Origin: CAYWMY01 sp046352935
Lineage (GTDB): Bacteria > Pseudomonadota > Gammaproteobacteria > Steroidobacterales > Steroidobacteraceae
Length of the DNA stretch: 64,000 nucleotides
Assembly (NCBI GenBank): GCA_046352935.1
Contig: JAXMGR010000007.1
Coordinates: 124,001 to 188,000, forward strand
Reading direction: 5' to 3'
Shown here: piece by piece, positions 1 to 5,855 of the stretch
How positions within the stretch are numbered: position 1 is the stretch's first letter
Layout: every line of letters starts with the position of its first letter
The notes under the pieces: model-generated
What the model was told of the DNA's origin: nothing
The model's input: only the letters and a program-made list of their open reading frames with translations
Database searches by the model: none
Made by a program: the position numbers and the translations under genes

Positions 1-246
1 GTCTCGGGCATGCTCCGTCGAAAGGTAAAGTCGCTGAGCCTGCGCACCCTCAGCGACGTTTCACTCAGTGAGGGTCGCAACGGTGACGGCTCAATTTCCT
101 TTGGCAGTCAGTTTCCGTTTGCAGGCATGTTTGGTGGCATGGCTGGCTGGCCTGGGTCCGATCAATTCATCGGTCCGCGCTTCGAACTCATACCCAAGGC
201 GAAGTCCGTGTACGAGGTGATTCGTGGCGCGCAGCGTGGCGTCTAA
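1..246 (+). CDS. PH-domain-like cassette protein, 3' part
   Basis: The reading frame is open from the first base of the window to a TAA that lies inside the next attC site, which is typical of integron cassette genes. The visible end (SLRTLSDVSLSE, then ISFG, then FELIPKAKSVYEVIR) resembles the C-terminal strand-and-helix part of the small bacterial PH domain proteins that are common cassette cargo. The true start is probably left of the window; an in-frame ATG at 10 would give 78 residues, too short for a full PH fold. Its cellular role is unknown. Family assignment is from recalled pattern only. Confidence 0.5.
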   Translation, partial: VSGMLRRKVKSLSLRTLSDVSLSEGRNGDGSISFGSQFPFAGMFGGMAGWPGSDQFIGPRFELIPKAKSVYEVIRGAQRGV

Positions 247-318
247 CCCGTCGTTGCACCCGACCTGCGTCAGCCCGCTTCGCGGGCTGCCACAGGCGGG
301 TGAACTCCAACGTTAGGC
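241..318 (+). repeat. attC site 1 (78 bp)
   Basis: R'' GTCTAAC at 241-247 and R' GTTAGGC at 312-318 flank an imperfect palindrome. CACCCG-A-CCTG pairs with CAGG-CGGGTG leaving one extrahelical A, and a central hairpin CAGCCCGC-TTC-GCGGGCTG sits at the tip. This is the folded bottom-strand architecture that integron integrase recognises. Recombination would fall after the G at 312. Confidence 0.9.
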
Positions 319-340
319 AGCGCAAGTCCTCCTCCTCACC

Positions 341-721
341 ATGAAGCCCACGTACTTCGACCTCACGGTTCCGGACGTAGCACGCGCCAAAGCATTCTTC
401 GAGGAAGTCCTGGGCTGGCGCTTCCAGAAGTTCGATATGCCCTACGAGTACTACCGCATCCAAGCTGGTCCCGCGAACGAGCCAGGGATTGACGGTGGAA
501 TCGGCGCTGTCAAAGACGCCCCACTCAGCGAGGGTCGACCGCTGACACAGGTCACTATCCCGGTGACGAGCCTTACTGAAACGCTCTCGCGTGTTGTCGC
601 CAGCGGAGGCAGCATCGTCGAGGACCGCATGCCTATCCCTGGCATCGGCTGGTACGCAACGTGTGCCGAACCTGGTGGCCTCAAGTTCGGCCTCATCGAA
701 GCAGATCCGACGGTCCAGTGA
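341..721 (+). CDS. VOC (glyoxalase/bleomycin-resistance fold) cassette protein
   Basis: This 126-residue protein is a complete small VOC-superfamily protein. It begins TYFDLTVPDVARAKAFFEEV, the usual first beta-alpha unit of a glyoxalase-like module, and ends with the AEPGGLKFGLIEAD strand typical of the second module. VOC proteins are metal-dependent lyases, dioxygenases or binding proteins, and the substrate cannot be read here. The gene fills cassette B (313-797) and stops eight bases before attC 2. No clear ribosome site precedes the ATG, and no promoter is visible, so expression may depend on read-through or an upstream integron promoter. It is intact, unlike most of its cassette neighbours. 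Confidence 0.85.
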   Translation: MKPTYFDLTVPDVARAKAFFEEVLGWRFQKFDMPYEYYRIQAGPANEPGIDGGIGAVKDAPLSEGRPLTQVTIPVTSLTETLSRVVASGGSIVEDRMPIPGIGWYATCAEPGGLKFGLIEADPTVQ

Positions 722-728
722 AGGCGCT

Positions 729-803
729 GCCTAACCCGTCGTTGCACCCGACATGCGTCAGCCGGCTTCGCCGGCTGCCACATGCGGGTGAATAACGTTA
801 GAC
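729..803 (+). repeat. attC site 2 (75 bp)
   Basis: R'' GCCTAAC is at 729-735 and R' GTTAGAC at 797-803. The body is nearly identical to attC 1, with the tip hairpin CAGCCGGC-TTC-GCCGGCTG. The R'' of this site is the exact reverse complement of GTTAGGC, the R' that opens the same cassette, as expected if the cassette once existed as a circle. Confidence 0.9.
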
Positions 804-844
804 GCCTTCATTTGCTGCCTCGCAGCGGCCAGCTGTATCGGACC

Positions 845-1066
845 ATGATCGACTGGAGCGCCTGTTCCGCCGTTGAAAAGGACCCAAGCCGCGTCAGCGG
901 CGCATGGGTGTTTCGGGGTACCCGCGTGCCTGTAACGGCGGCATAACACGGGAGCCTTGAAGACCCGGGCGCGGTCGCCGACTTTATTCAGTGGTTTCCG
1001 GGTGTCTCCCTGGAGCAGGTTCGCGCTGTTCTTGAACACGCCGCTCGCTCGCTCGAAGTTGCGTAA
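845..1066 (+). pseudogene. DUF433-family antitoxin, interrupted by an in-frame stop
   Basis: The frame from ATG 845 reads RVSGAWVFRGTRVPV, the N-terminal signature of DUF433 (VapB-like) antitoxins, then meets TAA at 944-946. The same frame continues after that stop with ADFIQWFPGVSLEQVRAVL and ends at TAA 1064-1066, matching the family's C-terminal helix-rich half. A single nonsense change therefore splits an otherwise full-length gene of about 73 codons. The stop is immediately followed by the ATG of the partner toxin remnant. Antitoxins of this kind bind and neutralise a PIN-like nuclease partner. It is most likely inactive unless the stop is read through. Confidence 0.7.
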
Positions 1067-1387
1067 ATGCGGGTCCTGGCTGATCGAAGACGCCCGTACC
1101 GCTGCGAGCACTGCTGACCGGTCACACGGTGGCGACCGTTTATGAGCTCGGTTGGAGCCGGCTCACGAACGGTGACCTTCTCCGCCAGGCGAAGTCGCTG
1201 GCTGTTTGAAATCTTCGTTACCCACTGACCAGAATCTGCGCTACCGGCAGAACATCAGTGGCCGTGATTTGGCGATTGCCGTACTGATGGCAACGAGCTG
1301 GCCCCGCGTCAACGGCATGCCGCACAGGTCGTCAAGCAGATCGAATCGTTGGCTTCTGGTGGATACGTGGAGATCCGAATTCCCTGA
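1067..1387 (+). pseudogene. DUF5615 PIN-like toxin, frameshifted
   Basis: The ATG at 1067 abuts the DUF433 stop, the standard gene order for this toxin-antitoxin pair. The first codons give MRVLAD, then the homologous sequence jumps frame: PVPLRALLTGHTVATVYELG and LTNGDLLRQAKSLAV are in a second frame, TDQNLRYRQNISGRDLAI in a third, and GGYVEIRIP plus the TGA at 1385-1387 in another. At least two indels have broken it. DUF5615 proteins are predicted PIN-type nucleases. Loss of the toxin together with its antitoxin suggests the cassette is no longer selected as an addiction module. Confidence 0.65.
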
Positions 1388-1391
1388 AGGC

Positions 1392-1404
1392 GTCTAACAA
1401 CTCG
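1392..1404 (+). repeat. attC site 3, left fragment split by an IS
   Basis: R'' GTCTAAC at 1392-1398 is followed by AACTCG and then by the IS end. GTCTAAC is the reverse complement of GTTAGAC, the R' that opens this same cassette at 797-803. The rest of the site resumes at 2811, after the insertion. Confidence 0.75.
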
Positions 1405-1410
1405 TATATG

Positions 1411-1661
1411 GACTCCCCTGCAAGAGGGAGAAGTAATCGAGGGTGAGGGCTGATCGGGAGACGCCTGCAGTCGTATATCCGGCATCTGTGGTGGGATTCT
1501 GGTCCCGTGCCGAGATGGAATCTGCGTTCGCGCGGCGCCAATCGCTACGGCGGCGGCTGAAGCCGCCGGAGTTGTTATCGGCGTGACGCGCGATGGGAGT
1601 ACCCGAGTTGGCCATGATGGGCGATTACTCTCGAGCAGCGTAGGTCAGGACATGTCGGTGC
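1411..1661 (-). ncRNA. Candidate bridge/seek RNA region of the IS1111-like element
   Basis: IS1111-type elements encode a guide RNA in the non-coding segment between the end of the transposase gene and the element end; here that segment is 1411-1661, read on the minus strand. It contains a strong hairpin, GGCGGCTTCAGCCGCC on the minus strand (about 1552-1567). Directly beside the hairpin, 1569-1577 on the + strand reads GAGTTGTTA, the exact reverse complement of TAACAACTC at 1395-1403 in the interrupted attC. A further CGAGTTG at 1604-1610 also matches the target's bottom strand. I infer a target-guide loop; RNA ends and structure are not established. Confidence 0.5.
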
Positions 1662-2718
1662 TCAGGCGGGCATGGGGAACGCCTGACGCGTGAGTTTCTT
1701 GGGAGCGGGTGCGGCGCCGTAGGGCGCGTGATCACGCGGCGTGGCGAAGCAGATGCGCGCGACTTCGGCGAATGCGCAGGTGGCTTTGTTGTGGTTGGCG
1801 CGCGATTGCACGGCAGGCGCCCATTGCCGCAGCGGATCGAGCGGCCGGCCGAGGCGTTGCGAGACGGTGGCGGCGCGGATCACCGCGCGGGCGCCGTGGG
1901 TAAGCAGCATGCGCAGATACCTGTCGCCGCGCTTGGAGATGCGGCCGAGATAGCGGTAGCTGCCCGAGGGTATTCCTTGGGCGTGAGGCCGAACCAGGAG
2001 GCGAAATGGCGTGCGTCCTTGAAGTGGGCGACGCGCGCCGGTGGCGACCACCAGGGCGGTGGCGGTGGGCAGTCCGACGCCGGGGATGGTGAGCAGCGTG
2101 GTGCAGGGATCGGACTCGTGGGCCGCGGCAGTCAGCTGCCGTTCGAGCTGGGCGATGCGCCTCCAGCAGGCGGATCTCCTCGAACAGTTGCTTCATCGGC
2201 TCGCGCAGCAGCGGGGATCTCGGATCCCGGATCGGCCAGCACGCGGGCGATCTGCTCGGTGCCGACAAACTGCCCGCCGAAATGCACAGACCGAACTCGC
2301 GGCAGCCGCTGGGGTATTGATGCGGGTGGTGCGCGTGGCCATCCGCCGAACGGACGGTGCAGGCTCTGCAGCGCTTGTTGCTCGACGGATTTGATGCGCA
2401 CCGGCACGACATCGGCGCAGCGCAGCGCCCGAGCAGGGCCGCGGCATCGGCGGCGTCGGTCTTGTTGCGTTTGACGTAGGCGCGGACGTAGCGCGGCGGC
2501 AGCAGCGTGACGGTGATCCCCCTGCGCCTGCAGGCGGCGTGCCCAGAAGTGCCGAAGCGCAGGCTTCCATGACGACACGCTCGACGACGGTTGTGGAACC
2601 AGCGTTCGAACTGGCTGCGCGTCAGCCTTGCACGTTCGACGATGCGCCGGTGGCCATCGGCGACGGCCAGCTCGAAGACGCTCTTTGCCAAATCGACGGC
2701 GACGGTCGTAGCATCCAT
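1662..2718 (-). pseudogene. IS1111-type transposase, frameshifted
   Basis: From ATG 2718, preceded by GGAGGAG, the frame gives MDATTVAVDLAKSVFELAVAD, the DEDD/RuvC-like N-terminus of IS110/IS1111 transposases with its first catalytic Asp. Later family motifs are present but in different frames: YVRAYVKRNKTDAADAAAL, then PVRIKSVEQQALQSLHR, and finally SGSYRYLGRISKRGDRYLR with MLLTHGARAV, the conserved C-terminal Tnp_20 block containing the serine region. Several indels separate these blocks. The full gene would be about 340 codons. The protein would recombine DNA at a site chosen by the element's guide RNA, but this copy cannot make it. Confidence 0.85.
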
Positions 2719-2810
2719 CTCGGACTCCTCCTGGTTGGCGCTGACGGTCACACCACATGACGACAGCTGGCACGATGATGCCGAATCAAGATCAGGGAGT
2801 CGGCTCCATC

Positions 2811-2932
2811 ACTCGACGGAACTTGCGGCGGGCTGTAGCTTCGTTTGAGATGGAGGACCAGGGTCGTTTCTCGATAAAGTGCCTTCGGTCAGGTCGCGAG
2901 CCGCCGCTCGTCCGTCAGCTCAACCGTTGGGC
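2811..2932 (+). repeat. attC site 3, right fragment (long attC type)
   Basis: This segment starts ACTCGACGGAACTTGCGGCG and ends with R' GTTGGGC at 2926-2932. The arm GACGGAACTTGCGGCG pairs with CCGCCGCTCGTCCGTC near the right end, giving an attC-like stem with mismatches. It closely matches the intact long site at 3492-3621. Joined to 1392-1404 it reconstructs one complete attC of about 135 bp. Confidence 0.7.
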
Positions 2933-2974
2933 GCCACTTTGCGCAGCGGCATCGCCGGGCGTAGGATCGGCCCT

Positions 2975-3188
2975 ATGAAAGTCGCCACCGGAAAAGTCAT
3001 CGCCGGCAAAGTCGTTGTGGACGGAGACGCCTTTGCAGAGGGCTCCGAAGTGACCGTCATTGCCGGGGACGACCACGAACAGTTTGCTGCGTCTCCTGAA
3101 GAAGCCGCTGGCCTTTTCGGCCGAGATTGAAGCTGGCCAAGTCGTGTCGGCAGCGGATCTTCTCGATCGGCTGCGTCGCATTGCGTGA
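2975..3188 (+). pseudogene. RelB/ParD-like antitoxin, frameshifted
   Basis: ATG 2975 opens MKVATGKVIAGKVVVDG, the N-terminus of a small antitoxin family that accompanies RelE/ParE-type toxins. The frame then ends early after GLFGRD, at 3130. A second frame carries the family's C-terminus, AEIEAGQVVSAADLLDRLRR, ending at TGA 3186-3188 and overlapping the toxin start GTG 3185. One indel near 3100-3112 explains the break; the intact gene would encode about 70 residues. Such antitoxins bind the toxin through the C-terminal helix, so this product would lack its neutralising segment. Confidence 0.65.
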
Positions 3189-3483
3189 CGACACGCCTCC
3201 GCGTTGACATATCTCGGACCGCCGCTGCCCAGATCGAGCAGGCGGCGGCGTGGTGGAAGGACAATCGTCCGGCTGCTCCAGGTGCGGTTCACCACGAGCT
3301 TGAACGAGTCTTGGCGCTGCTGACCGTGCAGCCCAGCTTGGGTGCCAGAGCGACAAACTTGCGGCTGCGCGGTGTGCGCCGTGTGCATCTTCCGGGTCCT
3401 CGACACCCCGCGGCACTGCCGCCCACGCGATCGAAGTGCTCGCGTTCTGGCACACAAGCCGAGGTTCGCGGCCGAGCACTTAG
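3185..3483 (+). pseudogene. RelE/ParE-family toxin, frameshifted
   Basis: GTG 3185 overlaps the antitoxin stop. The first 65 or so residues fit a RelE/ParE toxin: VDISRTAAAQIEQAAAWW and, further on, ELERVLALLTVQPSLGARAT with LRGVRRVHL. After about 3395 the homology continues in another frame as AIEVLAFWHTSRGSRP and ends at TAG 3481-3483. The central strand with the toxin's conserved core Arg/Tyr region is lost at the shift. ParE-type toxins poison gyrase and RelE types cleave ribosomal mRNA; which one this was cannot be told. It is expected to be inactive, which is consistent with its antitoxin also being broken. Confidence 0.65.
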
Positions 3484-3491
3484 GCACTGGC

Positions 3492-3621
3492 GCCGAACAA
3501 CTCGACGGAGCTCGCGGCGTTGGTCTTCGTTTGAAGGTGTCGGAGGGGCCGGGATGTTGTCGATAAAGCGTCTTCGGTCAGGTCAGGCCGCGCCGCTCGT
3601 CCGTCAGCTCAGCCGCTGGGC
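3492..3621 (+). repeat. attC site 4, long type (130 bp)
   Basis: The R''-like box GCCGAAC is at 3492-3498 and a degenerate R' GCTGGGC is at 3615-3621. The arm GACGGAGCTCGCGGCG pairs with CGCCGCTCGTCCGTC. The segment from AACTCGACGG to the right end is repeated at attC 3, including TCGATAAAG and CTTCGGTCAGGTC. Both boxes deviate from the RYYYAAC / GTTRRRY consensus, so this site may be weak or dead. Confidence 0.65.
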
Positions 3622-3630
3622 GGCGCAGTC

Positions 3631-4045
3631 ATGTCCGTTCAGCAGGCCATCTTCTCGTGCCATCGAGAGGATCGCGTCAGCTGCCGCAAGGCTTCTGGCG
3701 GCCATCTGGGTGTCCCGTGGGCAAAGCAAGGCAGCGTGGGCCCGGTTCTCGCCTGTCTTTGTCGGCGCGGGCTTGACCGTGGACTTCGACGAATGGACCG
3801 AGGAATTTCCAAAGCAGCACCTGTGCTTTCGGGTTGAGCAAGATGCCTTCAACGCAATCCTGTCTCGCATTCAGTCTTTCGGTATTGCATATCGCAGCAC
3901 GCCACACGGCCCGGTTGACTACAAGGTCAATCCAGCCTTCGGCGGAAGTATCGTGTACTGGGACAAACCGGACGGTCATGTCTGGGAGTTGCTCACCATC
4001 AGCTACGAGCGCCAAGACCCGGCCAATGCGCAAGGCGCCGCCTAA
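3631..4045 (+). pseudogene. VOC-family cassette protein, frameshifted
   Basis: ATG 3631 opens MSVQQAIFSCHRED; continuing homologous sequence alternates between two frames (LLAAI, then LGVPWAKQGSVGP, then FSPVFVGAGLTVDF). From about 3760 one frame is clean to the end: DEWTEEFPKQHLCFRVEQ, AFGGSIVYWDKPDGHVWEL and the stop TAA 4043-4045 inside attC 5. The intact gene would encode about 135 residues of glyoxalase-fold protein. The C-terminal half with the conserved D-P-D/N-G-H-x-W-E-L metal-ligand strand is preserved. Up to three indels occur within 150 bp, so local sequence error is a real alternative to decay. Confidence 0.6.
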
Positions 4046-4117
4046 CCCGTCGTTGCACCCGACGTGCGTCAGCCGGCTCCGCCGGCTGCCACACGCGGGT
4101 GAACTCCAACGTTAGGT
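4040..4117 (+). repeat. attC site 5 (78 bp)
   Basis: R'' GCCTAAC is at 4040-4046 and R' GTTAGGT at 4111-4117. The body matches attC 1 and 2, with the tip hairpin CAGCCGGC-TCC-GCCGGCTG. It is the last recognisable attC in the window, so the array ends with the cassette that starts at 4112. Confidence 0.88.
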
Positions 4118-4123
4118 GGCACT

Positions 4124-4432
4124 TTGAGCCTTCTGCCAGTGGACATACGCGCACGAATCGACGTCTCGTTTGCAGAGGGCTGGCTCGTCGTAAACATCCG
4201 AGGTGCCGAGCTGTTCGACCTTGTGGACGACTACCTCACGCGTTCATGGGATGCGGATGCCCGCTGTCGGCTGCCCGTCGAAAACGCCGAGGTCGATCAC
4301 TCACTCCACAGCATCTTCCTCCCAGCCTCGGTCGGATACGAGAAACTCATCCAGCTGCTGGTTAGCTTGCCGCTCCATCAAGCTCGGGCGGCAATCGAAG
4401 CCGATGACGCCAGTCGGTGCTGTTTACGATAG
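4124..4432 (+). CDS. Hypothetical protein of the last cassette
   Basis: This 102-residue frame starts seven bases after the R' box of attC 5, which is typical cassette spacing, using TTG at 4124. It contains a middle segment with GAELFDLVDDYLTRSWD and ends LPLHQARAAIEADDASRC. I recognise no family, signal peptide or membrane segment. No attC follows its stop; the ORF may be the terminal, permanently fixed cassette or a cassette whose attC has eroded. The protein is acidic (many Asp and Glu) and appears intact. Confidence 0.45.
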   Translation: MSLLPVDIRARIDVSFAEGWLVVNIRGAELFDLVDDYLTRSWDADARCRLPVENAEVDHSLHSIFLPASVGYEKLIQLLVSLPLHQARAAIEADDASRCCLR

Positions 4433-4620
4433 GATTTGGTTTGACCGGAGTGCCATATGGGTGGTGGATCTACGGTGCGGGTCTGCCCGGTAGTCTGTAT
4501 GCGTTCACGTACCTGGTTCGTCTCGTCGGTCGCAGACGGTAGCGGCGCGCACCCGGCATGCCGACGGGTGCCGAAGCCGCAGGGATGCGCTGGCGCGGGC
4601 CCGACGCCGAGGAGTGTGCC

Positions 4621-4878
4621 GTGACCGATTCCGCCGAAGTCGTCGCCATCCTGAAACGCATGGAACAGGCGCAGCAGAAGGCGCTGGAACTGCAGGCAGA
4701 GCAGCTCACGCTCGCCCGCGGGCAGATGGAGCGCACCGAGGCACGCATCCATGAGAGCCTTGCGCTGCAGAAAGCGGCCGTCTCCCGGCAGGCGCAGGCG
4801 ATCAAGGTGCTGGTGCCGATCATCATCGTCGTGCTGCTGCTCATCGGTTACCTGGTCTTTTTCCGTCTGCGCGGCTGA
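4621..4878 (+). CDS. Small coiled-coil protein with C-terminal membrane anchor
   Basis: I chose GTG 4621 (preceded by GAGGAG) over the in-frame ATG 4558, because the extra residues from the upstream start are unstructured. The 85-residue product has a Gln/Glu/Leu-rich helix from about residue 8 to 55 (MEQAQQKALELQAEQLTLA) with heptad-like spacing. A single membrane span follows (VLVPIIIVVLLLIGYLVFF) and a short basic tail ends it. It should be an inner-membrane, tail-anchored coiled coil. The function is unknown. It lies just outside the integron array. Confidence 0.6.
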   Translation: MTDSAEVVAILKRMEQAQQKALELQAEQLTLARGQMERTEARIHESLALQKAAVSRQAQAIKVLVPIIIVVLLLIGYLVFFRLRG

Positions 4879-4919
4879 CCGGGTTTGCGAACGCAGAGAC
4901 GCCGCGCCAGGAGATCCGG

Positions 4920-5366
4920 ATGCCCACGCACACCGTCCGCCTGCACCGCGTGCTGCGCGCGCCGCCCGAGCGGGTGTATCGCGCGTTCCTGACCCCCGCA
5001 GCGTTGGCGAAGTGGCTGCCGCCGCACGGCTTCACCGGCCACGTCCACGCACTGGACGCGCGGGTCGGCGGGCGCTTCCGCATGTCGTTCACGAACTTCA
5101 ACACCGGCCACAGCCACGCGTTCGGCGGCGAGTACCTGGAACTCGTGCCGAACGAGCGGCTGCGCTACACGGATGTCTTCGAGGACACGAACCTGCCCGG
5201 CACGATGATCACGACGGTGACGCTGAAGCCCGTGTTCTGCGGCACGGAGCTCGAGGCCGTGCAGGAAGGCATCCCGGAGATGATCCCGCAGGCGGCCTGC
5301 CATCTCGGCTGGCAGGAGTCGCTGTCGCTGCTCGCGCAGCTCGTCGAGGCCGAAGTGCCGGGCTGA
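4920..5366 (+). CDS. SRPBCC / AHSA1-family protein
   Basis: The 148-residue product starts HTVRLHRVLRAPPERVYRAF and continues with LAKWLPPHGFTGHV, the START/Bet v1-like opening of AHSA1-domain proteins (helix-grip fold that encloses a hydrophobic ligand). It ends with GWQESLSLLAQLVE, the characteristic C-terminal helix with the W-x-x-x-L motif. Proteins of this kind bind lipids or aromatic molecules, or assist stress responses; no substrate can be inferred. The full family length is present. It is followed closely by an SDR remnant, so the two may once have been co-transcribed. Confidence 0.85.
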   Translation: MPTHTVRLHRVLRAPPERVYRAFLTPAALAKWLPPHGFTGHVHALDARVGGRFRMSFTNFNTGHSHAFGGEYLELVPNERLRYTDVFEDTNLPGTMITTVTLKPVFCGTELEAVQEGIPEMIPQAACHLGWQESLSLLAQLVEAEVPG

Positions 5367-5405
5367 GCCGGCTGCCCGGACGAGACGCGGTCCGTCGCGG
5401 AGCAG

Positions 5406-5807
5406 GTGAACCGGCTCGGCCGCATGGATGCGGTCATTCACAACGCCGGCATCTACACCGAGCGCGGCTGGAACCTGGACACCGCCTATTCGGACAGCAA
5501 GCTCCACGTGACCGCGCTCGCGCTCGCGTTCGCGGTGGCGCGCTGCTGGCCGGAGGTGTTGAGCCATGCGGTTGATCCGGGCTGGGTGCAGGCCCGCATG
5601 GGCGGGCGCTTCGCGCCGGACACCCTGTCGCTCGGGCATGTCACGCAGGTCTGGCTCGCGGTCAGCGACGATCCCGCGGTCCGGGTCAGCGGTGGCTACT
5701 GGTATCACGGCCGGCTCGAGAGGCCCGCGGCGATGACGCGCGATCCCGCGTTCCGGAGTCGGCTCGTGGCGAAACTCGCCATGCTCAGCGGTGTGCCGCT
5801 GCGCTGA
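5406..5807 (+). pseudogene. Short-chain dehydrogenase remnant
   Basis: The frame holds only parts of an SDR. LGRMDAVIHNAGIY is the beta4 NAG motif, followed almost at once by AYSDSKLHVTALALA, which carries the active-site Y-x-x-x-K and its helix. The N-terminal Rossmann TGxxxGxG motif is absent, and some 40-50 residues that normally separate NAG from the YxxxK motif (including the catalytic Ser strand) are missing. The C-terminal half, VDPGWVQARMGG onward, is present. An N-terminal truncation plus an internal deletion makes a working enzyme very unlikely. Confidence 0.7.
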
Positions 5808-5855
5808 TTGCCTCGAATCCGGCGCGCCGACGGCAAGGAGGTTCTCGCAGACCCC

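Larger units (their letters stand above)
1405..2810 (-). mobile_element. IS110-family (IS1111-like) insertion sequence inside an attC
   Basis: The element interrupts an attC between its R'' (1392-1398) and its L''-like arm (from 2811). Subterminal inverted repeats GACTCCCCTG (1411-1420) and CAGGGAGTC (2793-2801) frame one transposase gene on the minus strand. A long non-coding stretch of about 250 bp lies on the transposase's 3' side, which is the IS1111 arrangement. Boundaries are uncertain by a few bases because ACTCG occurs at both junctions. A subset of IS1111 elements is known to insert specifically into attC sites, and this one fits that behaviour. The transposase is broken, so the copy is probably dead. 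Confidence 0.8.

Noticed and set aside
1..4117. CRISPR array
   Set aside because: The repeats are attC palindromes spaced by coding cassettes of different length, not short regular spacers, and no cas genes are present.
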